Positions 47,066 through 57,218 of a stretch of 64,000 bases of DNA are shown here, piece by piece (the stretch's first letter is position 1; each line of letters begins with the position of its first letter). Below the pieces are notes generated by a model. It had not been told where the DNA came from, ran no database searches, and saw only the letters and a list, made by a program, of their open reading frames with translations. This stretch comes from Physcomitrium patens (lineage: Eukaryota > Streptophyta > Bryopsida > Funariales > Funariaceae), in NCBI RefSeq assembly GCF_000002425.4, contig NC_037262.1, forward strand, positions 7,220,123-7,284,122. The letters run 5' to 3'. The translations under genes were made by a program, and so were the position numbers.

Positions 47066-47699
47066 CCTCAGCATTACAACTACAAAGAAGCTACAAATAA
47101 GGATTGAAAGTAGAATGTTATCTTGCTTAGAACTTATTTTTTTTATAAGGAAGGTTTTCATCTTGATTTTGATGGATGTTGTTGATAAAAAGCCTCCATT
47201 GCATTTGCTCTATTTGTAAGATTGGACATATCAAGAAGAAGATAAATAAAAAAATGCAACTAGATTGATTCGTACAGAAATAGAAAATGATCCAAGCTTT
47301 TGATAGTCCAACTTGTTACAAGGACGAGTAGTCTTTGTATTATGATGAAATAACCATACCTTGTCACCTATATAGAATGGTGATTGTTCCTTTCGATATA
47401 CATCCACATTGATCTTTTATTTTTTTTGAGCTTCTTTTAACTGCGCCTTCATTGTTGCATGTAGCTTTGTCAAATGATTTGCCAAATCTTTTGCCACAAG
47501 ATTATTTGCTTTTGAAAAGTCAAAAGTATCAAGTCATGGATGAAAATCATAATTGACAAAGAAAGGTGTTTGTTTTGTAGAAGAATATATCGTGTTATTA
47601 TAAGCAAACTCTACCAATGGTAAAAGAATTGTCCAATCAACTTATTGGTAGTTGATGGTACATCTTAAATACTACTCCAAAACTTGATTAATATACTAT
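47066..47699 (-). pseudogene. pol: Element E pol remnant, C-terminal side
   Basis: Homologous to the pol 3' end and GPF-module region of D on the minus strand. The chromodomain segment is deleted and stops are frequent. Confidence 0.7.
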
Positions 47700-49532
47700 T
47701 GTAATACGTGAAGTCTTGCTTGAGAATGCTCCGGGCACTTGGCTGTGGAAGGAAGAATAGAAATTGCAATAACAAAGTCGTAATTCTAATAGAATACTAA
47801 CAATGCTCTAATTAGACCATAATAATGCTAAGCAAGCTTAATCAAATTCAAAAAAACCTCAAAGAAACTTCAAAAAAATAATAAGAATTCTTAAAGAAAT
47901 ATTAGAAGGATCACAAATATCACTCAAATACATCTCAATTAAATCTTAATTTAATTCTAGTTAAAATCCTATTGAACTTCATTCAAATTTTAGGCCAAAA
48001 TTAATTAAATCTTAAATCCTAATAAAATCTTAAATCCTAAATCAAACCCTAAATAAACCTTAAACCCTAAATAAAATCCTAACCAAATCCTAAACCAAAT
48101 CGTAAATCCTAAATCAAATCCTAAACCCTAAACCAAACTTTAATCCAAACTCTAAATTCTAAACCAAATTCTAATCCAAATCCTAAATCCTAAACCAAAT
48201 CCTAACCAAATCTTAAATCCTAAATAAATCCTAATCAAATCCTAAACCAAATCCTAAATCCTAAATCAAACCCTAATCAAAATCCTAAATCCTAAACCAA
48301 ACCCTAAATCAAATCCTAAACCAAATCCTAAATCAAATCCTAAATCAAATCCTAAACCATAAACCAAATCCTAATCAAACCCTAAACCAAAACCTAATCC
48401 TAAATTAAATCCTAACCCTAAATCCTAACCAAATCCTAAACAAATACTAAATCCTAAACCAAACCCTAAACCAAACCCTAACCCTAAACTAATTCCTAAC
48501 CAAACCATAGTAATTCCTACAACAGATTTAAACCTCAATAACTAATAAATAAACCATTGATCTTAATTCAAATTTTACTCACTTCTTAAAAACTAAGTTG
48601 AAAATAATTACAAATTTTTTGTAAAGGATCGGAATTACCAAATAGACGATAAACTCAAAAACGTGCTCAGGTATTGGTTGGCCTCCTTTTCCAACCTTGA
48701 TGTCAATCTTTCAGAGCCAATATCTCTCCTTTGCATTATTTGATTGATCTCAAAATTATCATACACATAGAAAAATAAGTCTAATATCCTCTCACATAAG
48801 TTTCACTCTAATCCAACTAGTAGATTGCAATAAATCTTAAAAACTCTCACTAGATCTAAAATTCTACTTTCTAAGACCTTGACCCTCTTAAACCTCAATA
48901 TCTCTCAAATCAACCGTTAGATCTAACTCAAATTCACAATACATATTAAACACATTTATGACCATAAATTTAAAATTTTTTACCTATAGATCTATTACAA
49001 AACTCTTGAAATCATCCAAAATATAAACCCTATTTTATTTCATAAAATTCAAGTCATCCAAAACAAACCTTGACTTTGTAAAGCTTTTACAAAGTCATAA
49101 CAACTCCAAATCATCCAAAATCAATGCATATAGAAATCCTATCCAACTCCACTCTCTGATCTGCCAAAGAGTCTTGGAATCGTCATCGAGACTCGGTTTT
49201 GTGCCTCAGGGTCGGATTTCGACCCTGGATCATAACCGATCCTCTCCGAGTAACAACATCTAGTTTTTTTAAGTAATTTTTACTAGAATTTACTCTTAAC
49301 TTCGTCCTAAAGATGTCTATATCATTTATTTTTCCAATCTACCTTATTTTGCCTTATTTTTGGCCCTACAAAGTAAGTAGAAGCTATTTTTTCTAAAAGG
49401 GCAGCATTACTATCAAAAGTTTTACTACCTTCTTATCTTTTATCTATATTTTTCTATTTTTTCTTTTAACTTGGCTCTTCTATAATAAGATCCATATTAT
49501 CATCTTACACCATATAGTCATGTTACAATACA
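47700..49532 (-). repeat. Solo LTR F of the T family inside element E
   Basis: About 1.83 kb with TGTAATACGTGAAGTC at the left end and CATGTTACAATACA at the right. ACTAT before it and ACAAT after it are a 4/5 match to a target duplication. The left 60 bp resemble the left end of the G LTR (GCTTGAGAATGCTCCGGGC...TTGGCTGTGGAAGG), and the right end resembles the G LTR end. It interrupts E's integrase sequence, which resumes at 49533. No coding capacity. Confidence 0.65.
47930..48535. repeat. Telomere-like minisatellite inside LTR F
   Basis: About 600 bases of irregular tandem units such as AAATCCTAAACC and AAACCCTAAATC. Individual CCCTAAA heptamers equal the plant telomere repeat, but the array is degenerate with a 10-14 nt periodicity. 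Confidence 0.8.
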
Positions 49533-50509
49533 ACAATGCTCCATTTGTCTATCAGTTTGAAGATGGAATGTTGAAGAAAGTTTTATATCCACTTTTAGAA
49601 TCTTGAAAAGAATTTGCCAAATCTTGATACAAATTGAGTTCCTTTATCTGATATAATATCCTTGGATAATCCATAATAGTGATAGATATTGTTAAAAAAG
49701 AGCTTAGCTAATTCTTCATGTATGATAGATTTTACACATGGTACAAAATGTGCCATCTTCGTAAAATAATCTAATATCATGAATACAGAGTCATAAGAAC
49801 CTGAGATTGGAAGATCCATGATGGAATCCATAAAAACAAAAGATCATAGTTATTCTGGAATGGATAATGGCTGAAGAAGCTTGTAAGGTCGATGATGAGG
49901 AGTTTTTGATCTTGAGCAAACATCACAAGTTTGTACAAAATCTTTGACTACCTTCCACATTTGGAGCCACCAAAAATCCCCGGATATTAGTTCCAAAGTT
50001 TTATTATACCTAAAATGTCATGCTGTTGGAAAGTCATGACGAGCTTGAAGAACATGTAATCAAGTTTCACCTTCTAGAACATATAGGCATCTCTCAAAAT
50101 ATAGTAGATTGTTCTTGAATTCAAACTTGAAAGTATCATGAAACTTTGAAAGATTTTTCTTAATATTATGAATAAGAGTATCAGAAGACATACTTGACTA
50201 AACTTGCTTAATGAAAGTTGAATAAAAAATAAGTGTTGATTTCATTACTCAAAGATGAAGATGCTTTAGCTTCAAGAGAATTATCCATTGCTGATCATTA
50301 GTAGCATCTCGTTCCTTTGGTACAAGGTAAGATTATCTAGAGAGTGCATCTGACAAACTTTGTTATTTTTTCAATCAATAAGTGATCTTGAATTTGAATC
50401 TTGACAAAGACATACTCCAATGAGCTTGGTGACAATTCAAAATACATGCTCACATAGAATATTTAAAGTTCTTGTGATCCATATACACCGTGAGTGGACT
50501 ACAAGCACC
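49533..50509 (-). pseudogene. pol: Element E integrase and RNase H remnant
   Basis: The minus-strand frame 49595-49831 still reads as integrase core (DLPISGSYDSVF, FTKMAHFVPC, IISDKGTQFVSRF). Further right, the zinc region and RNase H are recognisable only as DNA similarity to D, up to the insertion of H at 50510. Confidence 0.75.
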
Positions 50510-51069
50510 TGTCATAAACATACTCATGTAAGTCAGTAATTACATATATAAATAGGCAAAAATAAGTAAAAATAGGTAAAAGTAAGTTAATTCTATAGTA
50601 TTTGATATGGAAGCTTTTTAGAAGCTTTATAGAAGCTTCTTTGACTTCATAGGTGGCTTTAATTGACTTTTTGGATTAGAAACGTGGTCAACAAGTTGGC
50701 CATGTACCACACATGTTGTTAGCTTGAAGACCAAGCTAACTATGTAGCCTACATGTAGAAAAACTTGCCTTATAAGTCAAAGTATGTATCCTACAAAGTC
50801 AACACATGTTGGAGGTCCTATAGAACGTCGCCACGTAGCTCCTAGTTAGATAGTATATATAGAGACAAGAGTGAAGCCTTCTTTGCTCTTGTCAACTTCC
50901 TTCTTACTTTTAGTCTAGTTTCAAGAGTCTTCATATTTTCTAGTCTTTGGCAATAGCCATTTCAGTTTCTCTTTGAATATACATATTTCTTTATTTATAT
51001 TTTGTTATATTTTTTTGAGTGAAGGCTCACTTGTCTGAATTGCTTTTCATCAAATTCTTGTCCTTGACA
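50510..51069 (+). repeat. Element H 5' LTR
   Basis: 560 bp from TGTCATAAACAT to GTCCTTGACA. It keeps the TATA box and the hairpin (50864-50893), which here contains G-U pairs where B has Watson-Crick pairs. The degenerate primer site ATATCAGAGC follows. Confidence 0.85.
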
Positions 51070-51281
51070 GATTGACAAGAGTACACTTATAATATCAGAG
51101 CTTTGTTTAATCTTGATTAAGAGTAGATTACCCCTTTTTCTTGATAAGACACAAGCATATTAGAAGTTGTAGATTACTCTCTTGTAAACTGATATTGTCC
51201 TTAGTATTTTCTTTGTTCTGAAGCCCTTTCTTCTATTTGTCTTGAGTGATATTAGACATCTTCTCTTTTCTAAGTGTTATC

Positions 51282-52290
51282 ATGACAGAACTTATTGAAA
51301 TGAAGAGTGCAATGGCACAAATGCAAGATAAATTTAGGGAGTTAATGCTTGCAATGCATCAATTCAATTTACCACCACAAGGAGCAACAAGATTGGCAAG
51401 AAGTGAAGATATAGAAATGATTGGAGCTGCTTCAACATCTGTACCAAATCATGTCTTTTTTCCTATGGTGGAATGCCTTTCTAGTATTAAAGAACCAAGA
51501 ATTGCCCTATCCAAGAAGTTTGATGGCACCAAATCCAAGTTTTGAGGATTTACCAATCAAGTGCAACTTGTGATTGAACTTCAACCCCTAAGCTATCCAA
51601 CTCTAGGATCGTAAGTTAGATTCATTGGTACGCTTCTTTCAGGTTCAGCACTATCGTAGTTTTTATCTTTTCTTGAATGATAAGATCTAATATTGGATAA
51701 TCTAGAGATTTTTCTAGCAGAGTTTCGATCCATGTATGGAGAACATGATGCAATTTATGTTACAACCAATAAGATCTGTATTTTACGACAAAGCAATCGA
51801 CCAGTAAGGTTCTATGCTTCACATTTTTGACAACTTATAACTGATATCAAGTAGGATGATGCTGCACTTATTAGCCAATTTCTCTATGGATTATAATATG
51901 AGGTAAAAAAAATTAATGCTCAACTTACCCGATCCTCAAACATTGAGTTAAGCAATTGACTTTATTGTGAAGTGCGACAATTGCCTTTTTGAATTCCGAT
52001 CTGAGAATCATACAAGTAGACCTCAACATAAATATAATTCAATAGCAATACCAACATCTCTTCAACACATATATTCGGAAGTAGAGGATATGTAAATTAA
52101 TGTAGTACGTTTCAAACCTCTTACTGAACAAGAAAAGGCTTATCGTCGTCAAGAAGGATTATGTTTATATTGTAGAGAACCAAAACACACTGCTCAACAT
52201 TGTCCAAAGAAATAACGCAACCACAAAATGAGGAGTATGGCTATCAAAGAAGACAATATGTCAAAAAACGAGTTTATCCAGCTACAATAG
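51282..52290 (+). pseudogene. gag: Element H gag remnant
   Basis: Starts at the same ATG as B and D gag and ends at the same TAG, but has several stops (the first after KFDGTKSKF) and indels. The CCHC knuckle region is still recognisable with one cysteine codon altered. Confidence 0.8.
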
Positions 52291-54111
52291 GGACCGTGCA
52301 ATTGGAACCTTGCACAACATCTAATAAACGTCTTATTCTCTCCTCAGAACCCTTTTCTTGTTTTACATTAAATGTTATTTTAGGACCTAAACATTACAAA
52401 GCTTGTGCCTTGTTAGATTCAGGAGCCTCAACGTGTTTCTTAGATGAAGAATTTACTAAAAGATATAGCATATCTTTAGTAAAGAAAACTAAATCTATTC
52501 ATGTAGAAGTCATAGATGGTCGTCCATGGTCTTTTGGAGATATTACTCACGAAATCCTTCCTATAGAAGTAATAATCAATGGTCATAATAGCTTTTTAGT
52601 ATTTAATATCATTAGATCTCCCTCTAAATCAGTTATTTTAGATTTATCATGGTTAGAAAAATACAACTCTCAAATAGATTGGATTTCTCAAACTCTTACT
52701 TTCTCTAAAAGTATAACTAATAGTGTAGTTAATCAAGTAAAGAGTCATAAGTCCAATTCAATTAAATCCATGTTTATAGGTGCAAAAGCTTTCTTACATG
52801 TTGCTATGAAAGAATCACCATATATTATTTATGCCACACGTGTTTCTAACTGTATAAATACTTCACGTGGCATTCCAAATCAATATCAAGAATTTCAAGA
52901 TGTATTTGAGAAAAAGAATACGGATACACTCCTGGAATATCATCCCTATGATTGCTCAATTGACCTTCAAGAAGGAGCACAACCACCATTTGGACCAATC
53001 TATAGTTTATCACAAAATGAGTTGACTGAACTCAATGAGTATATTGAAGAAAATCTAGCCAAGAATTTCATACGCCATTCTAAATCTTTGGCAGGAGCTC
53101 CAATTCTATTTGTGAAGAAAAAAGATGGATCATTATGGATGTGTGTTGATTATCGAGGACTCAACAAGATTACCATCAATAATAGGTATCCACTACCTTT
53201 AATATCTGGACTTCTTGATCAGTTGAATCAAGCTAAGATCTATACAAAAATAGATCTCTGAAGAGCATATAATCTAGTATGCATCAAAGAAGGAGATGAA
53301 TGGAAGACTACGTTTCAAACTAGGTATGGATATTTTGAATACAACGTCATGCCTTTTGGACTTACAAATGCACCAGTAGCTTTTCAACATCTAATGAATG
53401 ATGTTTTTCGAGAGTTTTTGGATGATTTTGTAGTCTGTTATCTAGACGACATCTTGATCTATTCTAAGAATCCAGAAGAACATGAACTTCATGTTTGTCA
53501 TGTGTTACAAAAATTAAGAGATGCGAGACTCTATGCCAAGATAAAAAAGTGTGTATTTTATACTATTCAAGTTAATTTCTTAGGTTACATCATTTCAAAT
53601 GATGGACTTATGATGGATCCTAAGAAAGTTCAAACTATTATAGATTGGAGGATCCCAAAAATGGTAAGAGATGTCTAATGCTTTTTGGGATTTGCCAACT
53701 ATTAGCAAATCTTCATCAAAGACTTCTCTCAAGTTGCAATTCTACTTATACGTTTGACTTGTAAAGACAAACTCCAATGGAAGCAAGAAGCGGAAGTTAC
53801 TTTTGAATCTTTGAAGACATCGTTTATTTCTGTACCAATCTTGTATCGTGTTGATTTTTTCAAAGCATTCTTTATGGAAATAGATGCATTAGACTTTGCT
53901 ATGAGTGTGATTTTGTCACAAATAGGAACAGATGACAAACTTCATCAAGAAAATTTTCAGAAGTAGAAATCAATTATAAGATCCATAACAAAGAACTTCT
54001 TGCAATTGTGGATTCTTTTCAAGAATGGCATCATTATCTAGAAGGCACTTCCAGTCCAATCACCGTGTATATGGATCACAAGAACCTTGAGTATTTCATG
54101 TTAGCACACGT
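52291..54111 (+). pseudogene. pol: Element H pol remnant
   Basis: The pol frame is open from about 52200, overlapping the gag end in the -1 frame, to 53261, with protease (LLDSGAST) and the front of RT. Stops after KIYTKIDL and after MVRDV break it. RT YLDD (53349-53678 frame) and RNase H are recognisable up to the insertion of G. Confidence 0.8.
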
Positions 54112-54281
54112 TGTCGTATTACGTGCTTTCCTGCTCGAGAACGCACCGGGTGTCTGGCTGTAGAAGGTAGTATGGAGATTCACCGATAGTCAAGTAGTCT
54201 ATCAGTTTTTGACTGCTGGAATATAAACGACTGCAATAATGTACCGTAAATCTATACGGATGCTCTTCGACTGCTTGTCGA

Positions 54282-54334
<53 letters not shown>

Positions 54335-55487
54335 CCCAGCCGATAGGTCTCTAGACGTTACAGAGAACCCCGAACAACCCAAACTGTTAATCTTCAATAC
54401 CCCTTTGTACTTACGATCTTGTATCCACTGACTGTCCTGTTAGATTAACCCAATAAATTTCATTCACTCCGCATACTCAATCCTATAGACACCCCTTTAA
54501 TCCTTCAATCACAGACGTAACTCGATTTTACAAAACAGTCAAGAGTATTCAAATCCACTTCATTTAAAAATCCCAATTCACCATTACAACACTGACTTCA
54601 GCAGTGATTGCCTCAGTCTTCCCAAAACTCTACGAAGAAGAAAAATCCAAATTCTATGTCTTTCCTTCCCCGACCCGAAGCATGAAGCTCCTCTCTCTAA
54701 TTCCCTTGATCTTCAAAAAAAAAAAAACTCTAATGAAATCCGAACTGGTAACCTTCCAAAAGCTTGAAAACTAGCTCCCCCTCGATTCCTCCGAAAGAAA
54801 AAAACCTCCCTCCTCAAAACTATATCCCCCCTAACCTTATCCTCTGAATTTCTTCAATCTTCCGTCTTAGATCCGGAATTGGCTCCCACCTCAAGCTTGG
54901 ATCCGAAATTGGCTCTCGCCATCAAGCTTTCTCCTCCATTTTTACCTTTAAGAAATCCATTTACCAAAAACAACGTTCCTTGAAACGGCACAGAGAACAG
55001 GACAGCCTGAAACAGAATCGAAACCCGTAATCGGGACCACATTGAGTTGCCCGACCAATTCAGGTCCTATATTGGGAAAGATGCCCGTAATAACCTGGAT
55101 GTTCCCGTAATTGGGTCAAATTGGTCCTCGCGTCAGATTGGCTAAGACCCGTAGTAAGACCTGGATTCCCCGTAATTAGACTGTATTGGGTTGATCGGCC
55201 AATTCAGGTCTCATATTGGATAAGAGGACCCGGATTGGATTATCGAAATTGGATCCAATTGGCTCTTCGAACCCGTTGTGTGAATTGGTCCTCTTCTTCC
55301 TGCTGACTCCCGTTATTGGAATCGAATGGAGCATTTCAGTATGCCCCGGCTGACTGTAACGGAGTGACTGAACCTGACCACTTAGTATTTGTACTGGAGT
55401 TGGTCGATGCTCCCAATATTCGAGGTAACTGAATATTAATAAAATTCCCCTTTCTTTTTATTTTCACTGTATACTCGTGTTACAACA
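54112..55487 (-). repeat. Element G 3' LTR
   Basis: About 1.38 kb with ends TGTCGTATTACG and CGTGTTACAACA. Both ends resemble solo LTR F, but the interior has a homopolymer instead of the telomere-like array. CACGT precedes it as candidate target duplication; the other copy would lie beyond the window. Confidence 0.75.
54284..54334. repeat. 51-base T homopolymer within the G LTR
   Basis: Uninterrupted T51 (A51 on the element's own strand). Its exact length is likely to be unreliable in any assembly. Confidence 0.9.
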
Positions 55488-55506
55488 TGACATCCACCCC
55501 CTCTAA
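55488..55506 (-). other. Polypurine tract of element G
   Basis: On the minus strand AGAGGGGGTGGATGTCA immediately precedes the LTR. This fixes G's orientation and identifies 54112-55487 as its 3' LTR. Confidence 0.7.
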
Positions 55507-55554
55507 ACCTGTGCATCCTCCGGTATGCACCAATTTATCCAATTGCTGTTTGAT

Positions 55555-56123
55555 TCAAAATATATCCCCTATGTCTTTGTCCAGTTCGTCTTCGTCACCT
55601 TCATTATCCATATCACTTTCATCTTCTTGCTGCGGAATCTCTGTACCTTCATTAAGGTCTTCCATATTCATCTCTGCGTGTCTTCGTTTAAATATTTTTA
55701 CTCGCTTCCCTGCAATTGGTATTTTCAATTTTGTACCATCTAACTCTCGTAATGAGTAAGTCGCATTATCATGAATAGTTGTTACAACATATGGTCCAAA
55801 CCAACGTTTTGAAAATTTCCGCAAAGTACTATGTTGATTATCTAGACTATTGTCATAAATAAGTACCCAGTCACCTTCCTCGATTGCTTTTGGTCTCAAT
55901 CGATGTTGCTTATCGAATCGCGCCTTGTTTTGTAACCTTGCTCTTTTTAACCTTTCCAATGCTATCTGGACATCTTCCGTTCTTTGCTCCAATTGTCGAA
56001 TCCTAATAGCCAGAAGTTCTTCTCTTGTCAATCCATCTTCCCATGGTAGCATACTCCAAGTAAGTACCTTTTCTTCAATCGGCAGAATTGGTTTTTGACC
56101 TGTCATAAGTTCTACTGGCATAT
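55555..56123 (-). pseudogene. pol: Element G integrase C-terminal region with acidic tail, severed from pol
   Basis: Continues the integrase after nested element D. The start (PVELMTGQKPI) is the usual sequence after the catalytic core. A helical charged stretch (LEQRTEDVQIALERLKRARLQNKARFDKQ) follows, then a GPF/Y-type module (FSKRWFGPYVVTTIHDNATYSLREL) and a highly acidic tail (EDESDMDNEGDEDELDKDIGD). The frame is open to its stop. The acidic tail replaces the chromodomain of the other elements and may serve targeting; that is inference. Confidence 0.85.
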
Positions 56124-56663
56124 TGTCAAGGACAAGAACTCGATGAAAGCTAAAGAGTAAGTGAGACTTTTCTCAAAAAGAAATAGGACAAAATAGAAAT
56201 ATGTATATTAAGAAAGAAACTGGAATGGCTATTGCCAAAATACAAGAAAACTAGAGACCCTTGAAACTAGACTAGAAGCAAGAAAGGAGTTGACAAGAGT
56301 GAAGAGGGCTTCACTCTTGCCTCTATATATACTATCTAACTAGAAGCCACGTGGCGATGTTCTATAAGACCTCCAATATATGTTGACTTTCTAGGCCACA
56401 TGCCTTTGCTTGCAAGGCAAGTTTTCTATGGATGGACCACGTAGTTAGCTTGTTCTTTAAGCTTCCAACATGTGTGGCACATGGCTAACTTGTTGACCAA
56501 GTTTCTAACCTAAAAGTCAACTATAGACTCCTATAAAGTCAAAGCAGCGTCTATGAAGCTTCTGAGAAGCTTCTCTAGAAGATATTACACAATTAACCTA
56601 CTTTTATCTACTTTTACATACTTTTATCTATTCATATAGGTAATTATATGTATGTCCGTGACA
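56124..56663 (-). repeat. Element D 3' LTR
   Basis: 540 bp. Contains the G-box palindrome GCCACGTGGC (56346-56355), the TATA-proximal hairpin and GAAGCTTC heat-shock-type half sites. Confidence 0.95.
56346..56355. promoter_or_regulatory. Palindromic G-box in the D LTR
   Basis: GCCACGTGGC is a perfect 10-bp palindrome holding the CACGTG core bound by plant bZIP and bHLH factors, repeated at 62155-62164. In B and H the core is altered (CATGTG and CACGTA). Confidence 0.6.
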
Positions 56664-56704
56664 TTACCCCCCCTTCTAGGGACGAGTTCCACAAGGAGCG
56701 GTGA

Positions 56705-57127
56705 TTATATATTGAGAAAATCTAATATGCGGCGAATTATATTTGCTACATACTCTGATCTTTGTTCTCTTCGAAGATAGTTGATGGGTCCTCTTAGCCA
56801 TCGATAGTGTCCCATTCCAGGGCGAGAAGACCACCCTGTTATTTGATCACTGTTGAGGCCTTCATAACTTCCTTCAAATAATACATTTGAAATACCATTA
56901 GGAGTCGTTCCTATCTCCAATAATATCACCAAACATCGAGAATCTCTTCCAAGGTCGTGATACCAAACGCGTTGTATCTCACCATCTATTCGAGGAAGAA
57001 CATGTCGTTCTTGAGGGTCTTCATCTCGGTTGCGTCGTCTTGAAGGTTGTGACAATCGCAATGTCTCATCCGGTAAGTCAGCAAACGAAGGTTCTTGAGT
57101 TGAATCCGCTGGTTGTTGGCTCTCCAT
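56705..57127 (-). CDS. Accessory protein of element D (aORF), unknown function
   Basis: Intact 140-residue ORF between pol and the 3' LTR, differing from the B copy at only a handful of residues. It shares the SRRRNRDEDPQ patch and the GHYRWLRGPINYLRREQ core. It ends 41 nt from the LTR. No membrane segment and no recognised domain. Its intactness contrasts with the three stops in the same element's pol. Confidence 0.75.
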   Translation of the reverse strand: MESQQPADSTQEPSFADLPDETLRLSQPSRRRNRDEDPQERHVLPRIDGEIQRVWYHDLGRDSRCLVILLEIGTTPNGISNVLFEGSYEGLNSDQITGWSSRPGMGHYRWLRGPINYLRREQRSEYVANIIRRILDFLNI

Positions 57128-57218
57128 CTAATTAGCGTCACAAAATGCAAAGAAGTTACAAACAAGGATAGGAAATTGTTATCTTGCCTCAATCTTGTCT
57201 CTTTTATAAGAGAGGTTT

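Larger units (their letters stand above)
46050..50509 (-). mobile_element. Element E: decayed B-family Gypsy element, left portion visible
   Basis: Minus-strand relative of B and D. Its 3' LTR is 46050-46599 (550 bp, TGTCAAGG...GTCCGTGATA), followed by an aORF remnant, a pol remnant missing about 230 bp that encoded the chromodomain (junction near 47205-47255), and integrase remnants. It is interrupted by solo LTR F (47700-49532) and again at 50510 by element H; its 5' part would lie beyond the right window edge. Many stops and indels make it the oldest element of the right stack. Confidence 0.85.
50510..54111 (+). mobile_element. Element H: decayed B-family Gypsy element, 5' portion
   Basis: Inserted into the RNase H remnant of E (target side GCACC before 50510). 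Contains a 5' LTR, primer site, gag and pol remnants up to RNase H, where element G interrupts it at 54112 (CACGT before G). Its remainder would lie beyond the window. Numerous stops place it between E and B in age. Confidence 0.85.

Noticed and set aside
47930..48535. Interstitial true telomere array
   Set aside because: Units are irregular, 10-14 nt and mostly not TTTAGGG, and the block lies inside a repeated LTR-like sequence.
54854..55306. Short frames inside the G LTR
   Set aside because: They lie entirely within the LTR, are on both strands and have no family resemblance.
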